From the NCBI GenBank assembly GCA_030531505.1, contig JAUNNH010000006.1:1-64000 (forward strand): a DNA stretch of 64,000 nucleotides, given 5' to 3'. Made by a program: the position numbers and the translations under genes. Within the stretch, counting starts at the first letter, position 1; each line of letters begins with the position of its first letter. Below the pieces are notes generated by a model. The model saw only the letters and a program-made list of their open reading frames with translations, ran no database searches and was not told the origin of the DNA. Below are positions 23,573 through 32,682 of the stretch, in pieces. Source of the stretch: Eubacteriales bacterium. GTDB lineage: Bacteria > Bacillota > Clostridia > Oscillospirales > Oscillospiraceae.

Positions 23573-24526
23573 ATGGATTTGCGTACCCTGCGCTATTTCG
23601 TGACCGCCGCAGAGGAGTTGAACATCACCCGTGCCGCCGAACGGCTGAACATGAGCCAGCCGCCGCTCTCCAACCAGATCAAGGCACTGGAGAACGAGCT
23701 TGGCACGACGCTCTTCATTCGCGGCAAGCGCCATCTGAAGCTGACCGAAGCGGGGAGCCTGCTCTACCGCCGTGCGGTGCAGCTGCTCGAGCTCGCCGAA
23801 CAGACACAGCAGGAGATCCGTTCCCTCGACGGGCTGAGCGGCACAATCCATGTCTCCGTGGTGGACAGCCGCGCGCCCTTCCTGCTGGCCCGCTGGATCG
23901 CGGGTTTCCGGGCGGAGTTTCCCGAGGTAAAGTTCCGGCTCTGGAACGGCGGCGGGGACGAGGTCTTTGAGCGGCTCGACCGCGGCCTCGCGGATGTCGC
24001 TGTCGTTGCAGCGCCCTACGACCGGGAAAGCTTCGAGGGCTTCCCCGTGAGCCGCGAGCCCTGGGTCGCGATGATCCCCGCCCAGCATCCGCTCGCGCAG
24101 ACGGAGGGTGAGTTTCTCCCGCTCCGCAGCCTCGTCGGCGAACCTCTGATCACCCCGAGCCGCGGCTCGCGCATCGCCGCGATCCGCAAGTGGTTCGAGG
24201 AGATCGGCGCGGAGCCCAACATCATCTGCGAGATGTCGAACTACCTCGATGCCGTCGCTCTGGCCGAACAGGCCGTGGGCATCTGCATTTTCCCGCAGAC
24301 CACCTATACCCCCAACCGTATGCTCGTGAAAAAGGTCATCGTCGAATCCGAGCGTCAGGTGGAGTATTTGCTGGTCTGGGCGCGCAGGCAGCGCCACAGT
24401 GAGCTGGTGGAAGAGTTCATCAACTTTGTGCGCGACAGTCTGCAGGAGGAGAAGGAGCACCGCCAGCCCTATCACATGCCGGCGTACGAGTATTTTCCGC
24501 CCGCCGATACCAAATATCTGGAGTGA
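23573..24526 (+). CDS. LysR-family transcriptional regulator
   Basis: A 317-residue LysR regulator with the N-terminal winged HTH (LRTLRYFVTAAEELNITRAA, RLNMSQPPLSNQIKALENEL) and a periplasmic-binding-like effector domain (ITPSRGSRIAAIRKWFEEIG region). It starts at 23573 behind GAGGTGAGG. Unusually for this class, the genes it might control lie downstream on the same strand, with the DUF364 gene starting ten bases after its stop. The effector is unknown. Confidence 0.9.
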   Translation: MDLRTLRYFVTAAEELNITRAAERLNMSQPPLSNQIKALENELGTTLFIRGKRHLKLTEAGSLLYRRAVQLLELAEQTQQEIRSLDGLSGTIHVSVVDSRAPFLLARWIAGFRAEFPEVKFRLWNGGGDEVFERLDRGLADVAVVAAPYDRESFEGFPVSREPWVAMIPAQHPLAQTEGEFLPLRSLVGEPLITPSRGSRIAAIRKWFEEIGAEPNIICEMSNYLDAVALAEQAVGICIFPQTTYTPNRMLVKKVIVESERQVEYLLVWARRQRHSELVEEFINFVRDSLQEEKEHRQPYHMPAYEYFPPADTKYLE

Positions 24527-24536
24527 GGAACTGCGC

Positions 24537-25298
24537 ATGCTGAGCAAGGAGTATTACAATATACTGCTCGATTCGATTCCCGCGGACACAGGCCTGCGCG
24601 TCGAGCGCGTCGTGCGCGGCGTGGCCTGGACCGCGGCCGTCCTCTCGGACGGGAGCTGCGGGGTCGGGATGCGGACGGCCGGAGAGAGCATTCCCCGCCG
24701 GTTCGAAACGCTGGAGGGGCTTTCCCTGCGGCACGCGGCCGAGGCGCTGCTCTCCTGGAATCTTGAGGAGGCGAGCGAGGGTCTGGCCGTCGTGAACGCC
24801 TGGTACAATCGCAGTGAAAATGCCGACGCGCTCGGCGCCCGCTATACCGACAGCGCGATCGAGGACCTCGCCCTCGCCGGGAAGACCGTCGGCTTTGTGG
24901 GGCATCTGGTCCGCGAGGGCGGCAGCATGCACCCGGCCCTGCTCGCGCCGGCGAAGGACTGGTTCATCCTGGAGCGCGAGCCCAAGCCCGGCGACTACCC
25001 CGACAGTGCCTGTGAGTATCGGCTGCCGGAATGCGACCTTGTGGTCATCACAGGCAGCGCCGCCATCAACAAGACCATGCCGCGTCTCCTGGAGCTTGCG
25101 CAAAACGCCGAGATCGTTCTGACCGGTCCTTCGGTCACGCTCTGCCCCGGGCTTTTTGCGCTGCCCGGGCTGCGACGCCTCAACGCCTCCGTCATCACGC
25201 AGCGGGAGACGATGCTGGAAGCGATCCGGCAAGAGCGCCGCTCCATAAACGCCTTCTGCCGTCACTGTACGCTTGACCGCCATGCTGAGTGTGATTAA
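24537..25298 (+). CDS. DUF364/DUF4213 family protein, putative metal-chelation domain
   Basis: A 253-residue cytoplasmic protein with an N-terminal DUF4213-like domain and a C-terminal Rossmann-like DUF364 domain: KTVGFVGHLVREGGS, CDLVVITGSAAINKTMPRLL, EIVLTGPSVTLCPGL. Structure-based annotation of this family suggests heavy-metal chelation or a link to iron or molybdenum handling, without biochemical proof. The C-terminus ends FCRHCTLDRHAECD, adding a small Cys/His cluster. It lies ten bases after the LysR gene and overlaps the next gene by 17 bases, so it is part of that operon. Confidence 0.82.
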   Translation: MLSKEYYNILLDSIPADTGLRVERVVRGVAWTAAVLSDGSCGVGMRTAGESIPRRFETLEGLSLRHAAEALLSWNLEEASEGLAVVNAWYNRSENADALGARYTDSAIEDLALAGKTVGFVGHLVREGGSMHPALLAPAKDWFILEREPKPGDYPDSACEYRLPECDLVVITGSAAINKTMPRLLELAQNAEIVLTGPSVTLCPGLFALPGLRRLNASVITQRETMLEAIRQERRSINAFCRHCTLDRHAECD

Positions 25299-26889
25299 TA
25301 TCGGCGGCCTGGTGCTGCTGACAGCGCTCGTGCTCGCGGCGGTCTTTCTCCGCCCGGCGGAGGCCGGGTCCCTCCCCTGCTGGGAGAGGGGGCTACTCTG
25401 GGCCCTGATCGTGCTGCTCACGGGGCTTCGGCTCTACCGTTTCGGCGCCGTGCCCGGTGGCATGAACCAGGATGGGGCCATGGCCGCGGTGGACGCGCTC
25501 GCCCTCAGCCAATACGGCACCGACCGCTTCGGTACTTGGCTCCCGGCTCATTTTACGGCCTGGGGCTACGGGCAGATGAGCGTGCTGCTGAGCTACTGCA
25601 TGGTCCCCTTCATCCGGCTCTTCGACCTCTCCGTTACAACGGCGCGGCTGCCGGTGCTGCTCTGGAGCCTCGCGGGAATGGGCGCGGCCTATATCTTCCT
25701 GCGCCGCGGCTTTGGCGAGCGCGCCGCACTCGCGGGGCTGCTCTTTCTCGCCGTCGATCCCTGGCATTTCATGCAGAGCCGCTGGGCGCTCGACTGCAAC
25801 CTCTTCCCCCACTGCTTTCTGATCGGCTTCACGCTGCTGTGCTGCGGGCGGGAAAGGCCGTGGGCGCTCTATCTCTCGATGGTGTTTTTCGCGCTGTGCA
25901 TGTACGCTTACGGCGTGTCATTTTTGATGGTACCGCTCTTTCTCGTGCTGGCGGTGTTGATCCTGCGCATTCCCCCGAAGCGCATCGCGCTCTGCGTGCT
26001 GCTCTATCTGGGGCTCTCCTGGCCGATCTACGGCACGATGCTGCTGAACGCCATGGGCTGGGATACCCTCGCCCTCCCCTTTGTGACACTGCCCTATTTT
26101 CCGGCGAGCGTCCGCTCGAATGACATCCTGTTCTTCTCGGCGCAGCCTCTTGCACAGCTCGCGTCAAACGCGCGCGCACTCTGGAACGTGGGCTTCCTGC
26201 AGAAGCCCGACCTCATCTGGAACGCAATCGACGGCTTCGGCACGGTCTATCTCTGCTCGGCGCCGCTGCTTCTCTACGGTCTCTTCCTCACGGCGTGCGA
26301 CGCCCGACAGGAGAGAAACGACGCAGCGCGGCTGCTGCTCGTCTACTGGGGGTGCAGCCTGCTGCTGGGGCTTTGCGTGAACGGCGTGAACGTGAACCGT
26401 CTGAACATCCTCTTTTACGCGCACATCCTGTTCATCGCCCGCGGCATGGAGGGCCTGCTCACTTTCCGGCGGGAGAGCGCCGCCGCGCTTCTCTTAAGCT
26501 ATGGACTGCTCGCGGGACTCTTTTTCACGCAGTACTTCGGACCATGGGCAGAGCGAATGGAGAGCGTGTTCTTTCAGGACTTTCTCCAGGCCGTAACCTG
26601 CGCGGACGGGCGGGAGTTCGACACCGTATACTACATCACGCCGGACACGCAGTATCCGGGCAGCGCAAACGTGAGCGAAATCCTGACGCTCTTTGCACAT
26701 AAAACAGACGCGCGGTATTTCCAGAGCGACGCCTATCGTGCGCATTACCACTATCAAAACCCCGACCTCGCCGGGCTCGCGCGGGAGGAGGGACGTATCA
26801 CCTGCGTGGTGAAAAGCGGGACCGTCGTCCCGGAGGGCTGGAGTCGGATCGATTTCGGCAGCTACAGCATCGTGGAAAAGGATGGATAA
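25282..26889 (+). CDS. multi-pass membrane glycosyltransferase-like protein (GT39/ArnT-type)
   Basis: A ~535-residue integral membrane protein with around ten hydrophobic helices. The first extracytoplasmic loop has GGMNQDGAMAAVDALALS, with the acidic residue typical of GT-C fold enzymes that take sugars from polyprenyl phosphate, and the later WHFMQSRWALDCNLFPHC stretch matches the same class. The C-terminal ~130 residues (from GREFDTVYYITPDTQYPGS) are a soluble domain. The likely role is to glycosylate an envelope molecule; donor and acceptor are unknown. ATG at 25282 is preferred over an upstream TTG. It overlaps both neighbours. Confidence 0.75.
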   Translation: MLSVINIGGLVLLTALVLAAVFLRPAEAGSLPCWERGLLWALIVLLTGLRLYRFGAVPGGMNQDGAMAAVDALALSQYGTDRFGTWLPAHFTAWGYGQMSVLLSYCMVPFIRLFDLSVTTARLPVLLWSLAGMGAAYIFLRRGFGERAALAGLLFLAVDPWHFMQSRWALDCNLFPHCFLIGFTLLCCGRERPWALYLSMVFFALCMYAYGVSFLMVPLFLVLAVLILRIPPKRIALCVLLYLGLSWPIYGTMLLNAMGWDTLALPFVTLPYFPASVRSNDILFFSAQPLAQLASNARALWNVGFLQKPDLIWNAIDGFGTVYLCSAPLLLYGLFLTACDARQERNDAARLLLVYWGCSLLLGLCVNGVNVNRLNILFYAHILFIARGMEGLLTFRRESAAALLLSYGLLAGLFFTQYFGPWAERMESVFFQDFLQAVTCADGREFDTVYYITPDTQYPGSANVSEILTLFAHKTDARYFQSDAYRAHYHYQNPDLAGLAREEGRITCVVKSGTVVPEGWSRIDFGSYSIVEKDG

Positions 26890-26890
26890 G

Positions 26891-27586
26891 ATGGAAGTTT
26901 ATAAGAAGACATACACCGTCGGCCCGGAGGGTCTCAGCACACAGGCGCTCTTCCGCTTCCTGCAGGATATCGCGGGCGAGCAGTGCGCGCCCTATCACCT
27001 CACGGGGCCGGACCTTGAAAAAAAGGGACTCATGTGGGTCATCATCCGCTACCGACTGGAGGCAAAGCGCTGGCCGCAGCCGGGAGAGTGCTTCACAGCG
27101 CACACCTGGCCGGGTCGGACCCGGCACGGGATGATGCCGCGCTTTTATGCGCTCAAGGACGAGGCGGGTGAAACACTGATAGCGGTGAGCTCCGTCTGGG
27201 CCGTCGTGGACCGGCACACGCGCGCCATGGTCAACAACGACGACTTCGGTGTCACGCTCGAGGTGCTTGAGACCGGAGAGGAGATCCGACTGCCCGCCGC
27301 GATCCGTCGCCTCGAGACCGCGCAGAGCGGCAGCTTCACGGTACCGGCGGACTACCTTGACGAGAACGGGCATATGAACAACACCTTTTACTACACCGTG
27401 GCTGAGCACTGCATTGGCCGGGATGCCCGGCGCGACGGTCTGCGCGAGGTCATGACCGAGCACACCAGCGAGGCGCTCTGCGGTGAAGAGCTCGCGCTGC
27501 ACTGGGGCGAGCAGGACGGGCTCTGGTACATCGTCGGGGAGAACGGAACGAAGTGCGTGTTTCGGATGAACCTGCGCTATGTCTGA
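26891..27586 (+). CDS. acyl-ACP thioesterase
   Basis: A 231-residue double-hotdog thioesterase that releases fatty acids from acyl carrier protein. The N-terminal hotdog has TQALFRFLQDIAGEQC and WVIIRYRLEAKRWPQPGECF; the second has the family signature VPADYLDENGHMNNTFYYT, with the Asn-His pair of the active site. I prefer the ATG at 26891 because AAAGGA is at good distance; an ATG at 26882 is possible. It is last in the run led by the LysR gene and follows the membrane glycosyltransferase directly. Whether it supplies an acyl group for an envelope lipid is a guess. Confidence 0.88.
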   Translation: MEVYKKTYTVGPEGLSTQALFRFLQDIAGEQCAPYHLTGPDLEKKGLMWVIIRYRLEAKRWPQPGECFTAHTWPGRTRHGMMPRFYALKDEAGETLIAVSSVWAVVDRHTRAMVNNDDFGVTLEVLETGEEIRLPAAIRRLETAQSGSFTVPADYLDENGHMNNTFYYTVAEHCIGRDARRDGLREVMTEHTSEALCGEELALHWGEQDGLWYIVGENGTKCVFRMNLRYV

Positions 27587-27621
27587 GTGAAGCAGGATAA
27601 ACACTTGGAAGGAGAGTCGGA

Positions 27622-28512
27622 ATGGACAGTTTTCGCATGGAGTGCTTTCTGAAAGCGGCCGAGCTCGGGAACCTGACCAGGGCCGCCGAGCGCATGAGCA
27701 TCACGCAGCCCGCCATGTCCTTCCAGATCCGGGAGCTGGAGAAGGAGCTGCAGGTCACGCTTTTCGAGCGCGCCCACGGCGGTGTCGTGCTGACCGAGGC
27801 GGGGCGCTTGCTGCGGGACGGCTTTGTGCGCATCCTGGACAGCTATCACCGGCTGATCGAAAACGCGCGTGCCTGCGCCTACGGCAAGCAGCGCCTGACC
27901 ATCGGCTACCACGGTCCCGTGAACTGGGCCGGCCTTCACCGCTTTATCGGGGATTTCAGCCGGCGCCACCCGGAGATCGACGTGGCGGTGCTCCAGCAGC
28001 AATGGCGCGAGCTCGCGGACTATCTCGAGTTCGGCGCGGTGGACCTCGCCTTTCTGGAGACCTCGGAGCTCAAGCAGCGCAAAGCTCTGGCCTCCATGCC
28101 GCTCTTCCGGGAAACGACCAGCTTTGCCCTCGCGCCGACACACCCTCTTGCCGGGAAGAAGAGCGTCCGGGTCGAGGATCTCTCGGGCGAGACGATCCTG
28201 ATGAACAACCACCCCTCCGACAGCATGAGCGAGATCGTAGACCACCTCTTTCGCTCAGGCATCCCGCGTGAGAGCTTCCGCTTCTTCGACCAGCTCGATC
28301 TCACTCTCGCCATGGCCGCTGCCGGGCAGGGCCTTGCCTCGATCCCACGCTCCTTCGAGATCGCAAACAGCGCTCTGTGCTACGTGGAGTATGATGCGGA
28401 CCCCTGCCGCATGGACTACTCTCTTGCATGGAACGGCGGCACGGAGAACAGCGCCGTGCAGCTCTTCGTTCAGGAGGCACGCGAGGCTGCCTGGCCCTTT
28501 AGCAGCACATAA
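27622..28512 (+). CDS. LysR-family transcriptional regulator
   Basis: A 296-residue LysR regulator: HTH FLKAAELGNLTRAAERMSIT and QPAMSFQIRELEKELQVTLF, then an effector domain (LTIGYHGPVNWAGLHRFIGD...SMSEIVDHLFRSGIP). AAGGAGAG precedes the start. It follows the thioesterase after 36 bases, so it may be cotranscribed. The nearest unlinked candidate target is the AT-rich DUF3472 gene downstream. Effector unknown. Confidence 0.9.
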   Translation: MDSFRMECFLKAAELGNLTRAAERMSITQPAMSFQIRELEKELQVTLFERAHGGVVLTEAGRLLRDGFVRILDSYHRLIENARACAYGKQRLTIGYHGPVNWAGLHRFIGDFSRRHPEIDVAVLQQQWRELADYLEFGAVDLAFLETSELKQRKALASMPLFRETTSFALAPTHPLAGKKSVRVEDLSGETILMNNHPSDSMSEIVDHLFRSGIPRESFRFFDQLDLTLAMAAAGQGLASIPRSFEIANSALCYVEYDADPCRMDYSLAWNGGTENSAVQLFVQEAREAAWPFSST

Positions 28513-28547
28513 ACATACGCCGCCGCATATGCGTCTTACTTCGGCAT

Positions 28548-28553
28548 TATAAT
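28548..28553 (+). promoter_or_regulatory. -10-like box ahead of the DUF3472 gene
   Basis: TATAAT at 28548-28553 lies 41 bases before the start codon. I see no good -35 box at the right distance, so an activator might be needed. Confidence 0.35.
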
Positions 28554-28593
28554 AGTCAGGTTTAGTGAAACGAAGAATCATAGAGGGAGAATA

Positions 28594-30126
28594 ATGAAAA
28601 GACACATTGCTGTACTGCTTTTTGTTGCAGTCATTCTAACCTTACCGTGCTTCACAACCGCCTTTGCCAGCGAGTTTTGGCAGAGTTCGAATGAACTTGC
28701 GCATCTCCCATACCTTTATTCCCCGAGAGATTCGGAACCTTTTGCCCTTGTCAATGATTATGGAGCATTTCTTTCGGTTGCCAATGACCATGATACTCTC
28801 GTGCTGTCCAGAACGCCCTGTTTTTGGGTTCTGGAGGAGCAACTTGCGGGATATGAGGTGTGCCTGGAAGAGGATCCCGAGCTGATTTTTGACCTGGACA
28901 ATGCCTATTATGCCGAGGGATCGAAGGTACATCTCTTTGTGTATACCGGTTACGAATGCCAGAACTGGTTGCTGGAGGAATGTGAGGGAGCATTTCTCCT
29001 TGTTTCTGCAGAAAAGCCAGAGTGGTGTGTGCTGTCCCGTGAGAAGGGTTTTTGCCTTGGAAAACGCGATCTGGCTACGGGGAATGACCGGTGGCATATT
29101 GTGGAAAAAGGTGATTGGGTGAACGGCTTTGTTTCCCCCATCGAGGCTCCGCTTTATCGAAAGGAATACGTTGCTTTCCGTTATACTCCAACGCCCACAT
29201 TTTGGGAAACCTTCGATCAGTGCGGTATCACAGATGAAATGAAGAAAGAAAGCAAACATATCAAGGCGAACTATTGTGCGCAGTATCTCTGTGTAGATCC
29301 TCAGCTTACCATGACTGAAAACCGCTTTGATTTCTTCTCGGTAGAATTCCGCACGGACAAGCAGCCCAGAGATACCTACTGGTCGCTCGTCAACTGGGGC
29401 ATGGACAATCAGGAGTATATATCCCGAAAAGGATATACGCATGCTGACTCAGTGGGAGCCTATGCCGGTTTGCAGATGGTGGGGAAAAAAGCCAAAGGGA
29501 TCATGAGTATGTGGGAGACATATTTCTATAAAGGGGGAGAGAAGAAGAAAACTCTGTCAGCGACCTGTGTATATCCTAAGGGAAAAAGCACGCATTATGA
29601 TAATGAAGGCAGCGGAACGAGTCTTATTGTCCCCTTTGAGTGGAAGGCGAATACCTGGTATCGCTTTGTGCTGCGCAGCTGGATCAACAAAGAATCCGAC
29701 AGCACGTATGTTGGCTCATGGGTCGAAGATCTTTCTACCGGAGAGCTCTATCTGTTGGCCGTCTACGATACACACTTACCCAATTCTTATATGCTGGGCA
29801 ACATGGGTCAGTTCCTTGAAAACTTCAATGGAGAGCAGTATTGGCGTCATCGGGAAATGCAGCTTCGAAATTACTGTCTCCACGATCCGCTTACGGACGA
29901 GTGGTATTTCCCCGACAGCGTGACCATGAGTATATGGACGGAACTTGGCTTCAATCAGGGCAGCTACCGTTATTCGGCGGCGGATGGCGTGTTTACAGCG
30001 GAAACATGTGGTCTCGGAAAGAACGCGTGCAAAGGGATGGAAAGTTGGGAGACTGCGGTCACGCTCTCTGCAGAACCAGCAAAATCCGCCCCAGATATGG
30101 AACGATACTCTACCGAGCTCCCCTGA
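28594..30126 (+). CDS. secreted DUF3472-domain protein, AT-rich
   Basis: A 510-residue exported protein: signal peptide MKRHIAVLLFVAVILTLPCF cut near AFASE, then an N-terminal lectin-like domain (ricin-type fold possible, around residues 45-200), then a DUF3472-like module at about 205-390 (NWGMDNQEYISRKGY, GAYAGLQMVGKKAKGI, GTSLIVPFEWKANTWYRFVL), then a ~100-residue tail. DUF3472 proteins are extracellular and often sit with carbohydrate-active enzymes, so polysaccharide binding is likely. Its base composition and codon use are clearly more AT-rich than every neighbour, which suggests recent acquisition. I see no transposase or repeat flanking it. GAGGGAGAATA precedes the ATG. Confidence 0.72.
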   Translation: MKRHIAVLLFVAVILTLPCFTTAFASEFWQSSNELAHLPYLYSPRDSEPFALVNDYGAFLSVANDHDTLVLSRTPCFWVLEEQLAGYEVCLEEDPELIFDLDNAYYAEGSKVHLFVYTGYECQNWLLEECEGAFLLVSAEKPEWCVLSREKGFCLGKRDLATGNDRWHIVEKGDWVNGFVSPIEAPLYRKEYVAFRYTPTPTFWETFDQCGITDEMKKESKHIKANYCAQYLCVDPQLTMTENRFDFFSVEFRTDKQPRDTYWSLVNWGMDNQEYISRKGYTHADSVGAYAGLQMVGKKAKGIMSMWETYFYKGGEKKKTLSATCVYPKGKSTHYDNEGSGTSLIVPFEWKANTWYRFVLRSWINKESDSTYVGSWVEDLSTGELYLLAVYDTHLPNSYMLGNMGQFLENFNGEQYWRHREMQLRNYCLHDPLTDEWYFPDSVTMSIWTELGFNQGSYRYSAADGVFTAETCGLGKNACKGMESWETAVTLSAEPAKSAPDMERYSTELP

Positions 30127-30153
30127 TCGGATGTCTCCAATCGGAGCAGTATA

Positions 30154-30196
30154 AACAAAAGCGGGCTCTCCTGTGTAGGAGAGTCCGCTTTCATTT
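30154..30196. terminator. bidirectional terminator between DUF3472 gene and nfnB
   Basis: A nearly perfect 15-base stem AAAGCGGGCTCTCCT/AGGAGAGTCCGCTTT with loop GTGT and T-rich sequence on both outgoing strands. Confidence 0.85.
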
Positions 30197-30219
30197 ATAT
30201 GCTTAGTCTTTTTGATATT

Positions 30220-31623
30220 TTACTTCTTGCTCTTGATATAGGCGTCGATGCTCTTCGCGCCGGCTTTGCCTGCACCCATGGCGAGGATAACCGTGGCGGA
30301 GCCGGTGACCGCGTCGCCGCCGGCGAACACGCCCTCGCGGGAGGTCACACCGCCCTCGTTGGCCTCGATGCCGCCCTTCTTCGTGAACTGCAGACCCTTG
30401 GTGGTGTTGCGGATCAGCGGGTTGGGGCTGGTGCCGATGGCGATGACGACCGTGTCCACATCCAGGATCCAGTTGGAATCCTTCACCGGGACGGGCTTGC
30501 GGCGGCCCTTCTCATCGGGCTCGCCCAGCTCCTGCTTGATGCACTCGATGCCGGTGACATGGCCGTTCTCGTCGCCGTGGATCGCGCAGGGATTGTTCAG
30601 GAGCTTGAACTCGATGCCCTCGGCCTCGGCGTGCTCGACCTCCTCCTTACGGGCGGGCAGCTCGTCCGCACCGCGGCGGTAGACGATATACACATGCTCC
30701 GCGCCCAGACGCTTGGAGACGCGCGCCGCATCCATTGCGACATTGCCGGCGCCGACGACGGCGACACGGTTGAACTTCTTGATGGGGGTATCATAGTCGT
30801 CGCGATAGGCCTTCATGAGGTTGGTGCGGGTGAGGAGCTCGTTTGCGGAATAGACGCCGAGCAGGTTCTCGCCCGGGATATGCAAAAACTGCGGCAGACC
30901 CGCGCCGGAGCCGATGAACACGGCCTCGTAGCCGTCCTCGAAGAGTTCGTCGACCGTGATGGACTTGCCGATGATGGCGTTGTTCACGATCTTGACGCCC
31001 ATCTTCTGGAGGTTCGCGATCTCGGCGGCCACGATCTCCTTCGGCAGACGGAACTGCGGGATGCCGTAGACCAGTACGCCGCCGGACTTGTGGAAGGCCT
31101 CGTAGATCGTCACGTCGTAACCCATCTTGCGCAGGTCGCCCGCACAGGTCAGCCCCGCAGGACCGGAGCCGATGACCGCGATACGGTGGCCGTTGGACTC
31201 GGGTGCGACGGGGTCGGGCAGGTTCTCCTTGGCCATGTGGTAGTCGGCCACGAAGCGCTCGAGCCGGCCGATACCGACGCTTTCACCCTTGATGCCGCGC
31301 ACGCACTTGGATTCGCACTGCTTCTCCTGCGGGCAGACACGGCCGCAGACGGCGGGCAGGGAGTTGGTGGAGGTGATGATATCATAGGCGGCGTCGAAGT
31401 CACCGTCGCGTACCTTCTCGAGGAAGCGGGGGATCTTCACAGCCACGGGACATCCGGTGCGGCAGGGGGCGTTCTTGCAGTCGAGGCAGCGCTGCGCCTC
31501 CTTCATGGCGGTCTCCGCGTCATAGCCCAGCGCGACTTCCTCGAAGTTGCCCGCACGGACAATGGGATCCTGTTCGGGCATGGGGTTCTTGGTCATGCTC
31601 ATGTTGACCTTCAGATTAGCCAT
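30220..31623 (-). CDS. nfnB: NADH-dependent reduced ferredoxin:NADP+ oxidoreductase, large subunit (GltA-like)
   Basis: NfnAB bifurcates electrons between NADPH, NAD+ and ferredoxin. This 467-residue subunit has two [4Fe-4S] cysteine sets near the N-terminus (CLDCKNAPCRTGCPV and CGRVCPQEKQCESKC), the FAD site VIGSGPAGLTCAGDLRKMGY and the NADPH site VAVVGAGNVAMDAARVSKRL. The family is shared with the glutamate synthase small subunit (GltD/GltA), but no large glutamate synthase gene is near and the partner NfnA gene overlaps by eight bases, which favours NfnB. Cytoplasmic. Confidence 0.9.
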   Translation of the reverse strand: MANLKVNMSMTKNPMPEQDPIVRAGNFEEVALGYDAETAMKEAQRCLDCKNAPCRTGCPVAVKIPRFLEKVRDGDFDAAYDIITSTNSLPAVCGRVCPQEKQCESKCVRGIKGESVGIGRLERFVADYHMAKENLPDPVAPESNGHRIAVIGSGPAGLTCAGDLRKMGYDVTIYEAFHKSGGVLVYGIPQFRLPKEIVAAEIANLQKMGVKIVNNAIIGKSITVDELFEDGYEAVFIGSGAGLPQFLHIPGENLLGVYSANELLTRTNLMKAYRDDYDTPIKKFNRVAVVGAGNVAMDAARVSKRLGAEHVYIVYRRGADELPARKEEVEHAEAEGIEFKLLNNPCAIHGDENGHVTGIECIKQELGEPDEKGRRKPVPVKDSNWILDVDTVVIAIGTSPNPLIRNTTKGLQFTKKGGIEANEGGVTSREGVFAGGDAVTGSATVILAMGAGKAGAKSIDAYIKSKK

Positions 31624-32482
31624 TGCGTTTACCTCCTGTCATACGGCAGATGTGCTTGTCGGCCTCGTCCTGCTCGTCCTTGTAAAAAGCGGCGCGCTTG
31701 ATGAGGGAATCGAAATCCACCTTGTGGGCGTCAAAGTCCGGCCCGTCGACGCAGGCAAACTTCGTCTCGCCGTCCACGATCACGCGGCAGCAGCCGCACA
31801 TGCCCGTGCCGTCGACCATGATGGGGTCGAGGGAGATGATGGTGCTGATCTCATAGGGGCGGGTGACGTCGGCCAGGAACTTCATCATGATGTCCGGCCC
31901 GATGGCGATAACGCGGTCGAACTGCGGATCGCCGTTTTCGATGTTGCGCTCGATCTCCTGCTTGAGGAAGACGGTGGTAAAGCCCTTTTCCCCGTAAGTG
32001 CCGTCGTCGGTGCAGATGATGAGCTTGTTTGAGGCGGCCTTGAGCTCGTCCTTCAAAATCACGATATCCGCCGAGCGGAAGCCCGCGATAAAGGTCACAT
32101 CGATGCCTCTCTCGTGCATCTCCTTGGCAATGGGGTACGCGATCGCGCAGCCGACGCCGCCGCCGACCACGCAGACCTTCCGGAGGCCCTCCATCTCGGT
32201 GGCCTTACCCAGCGGTCCAACGATATCGGAGATCACATCGCCCTCCTCCACCGTGTGGAGCATCTTGGTGGTGCGGCCCGCAGCCTGCACCATGACGGAG
32301 ACAGTGCCCTTTTCGCGATCGTAGCCGGCGACGGAGACAGGCACGCGCTCGCCCTGCTCGTCAAGACGGAAGATCACGAACTGCCCGGCCTGGGCATGCT
32401 TGGCGATCAACGGCGCTTCGATCTCAAAATAGCAGATCGTCTTCGCGTCGTTGAGAAAACGCTTCGTTACGACTTTGTACAT
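31616..32482 (-). CDS. nfnA: NADH-dependent reduced ferredoxin:NADP+ oxidoreductase, small subunit
   Basis: The 288-residue small subunit: an FAD-binding barrel (AGQFVIFRLDEQGERVPVSV), an NAD-binding domain (VCVVGGGVGCAIAYPIAKEM) and a C-terminal [2Fe-2S] site with the Asp/Cys ligands DGTGMCGCC and KFACVDGP, as in Thermotoga NfnA, where one ligand is an Asp. The family overlaps with dihydroorotate dehydrogenase electron-transfer subunits (PyrK), but pairing with the GltA-like gene decides it. AAAGAGGTG precedes the ATG and a consensus promoter lies upstream. Confidence 0.9.
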   Translation of the reverse strand: MYKVVTKRFLNDAKTICYFEIEAPLIAKHAQAGQFVIFRLDEQGERVPVSVAGYDREKGTVSVMVQAAGRTTKMLHTVEEGDVISDIVGPLGKATEMEGLRKVCVVGGGVGCAIAYPIAKEMHERGIDVTFIAGFRSADIVILKDELKAASNKLIICTDDGTYGEKGFTTVFLKQEIERNIENGDPQFDRVIAIGPDIMMKFLADVTRPYEISTIISLDPIMVDGTGMCGCCRVIVDGETKFACVDGPDFDAHKVDFDSLIKRAAFYKDEQDEADKHICRMTGGKRNG

Positions 32483-32519
32483 AATGCACCTCTTTTAATA
32501 AGAATGAGTCGACTAAAGT

Positions 32520-32549
32520 ATTATACCCCATTCGTATAGGCTCTGTCAA
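32520..32549 (-). promoter_or_regulatory. predicted sigma-A promoter for nfnAB
   Basis: Minus-strand TTGACA (32544-32549), 18 bases, TATAAT (32520-32525), both perfect hexamers, 37 bases before nfnA. Confidence 0.75.
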
Positions 32550-32627
32550 ACCAACATTCGCTCTTTTTTAGCGTCTTTCCGCCCATTCGCGCGAAATTCA
32601 TTCTTCCCCGAAACCGGCCGGGAGCGC

Positions 32628-32656
32628 TTGCGCATTCAGAGGGATTATGCTATGAT
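32628..32656 (+). promoter_or_regulatory. predicted sigma-A promoter for the amber-containing Ig lipoprotein
   Basis: TTGCGC (32628-32633), 17 bases, TATGAT (32651-32656). The leader before the gene would be about 105 bases. Confidence 0.5.
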
Positions 32657-32682
32657 ATGTATGATAAGATGAAGGGAAAACC

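Noticed and set aside
30220-32482. Glutamate synthase small subunit with a PyrK-like partner
   Set aside because: The overlapping pair with its cluster-binding Cys/Asp set fits NfnAB, and no large glutamate synthase gene is next to it.
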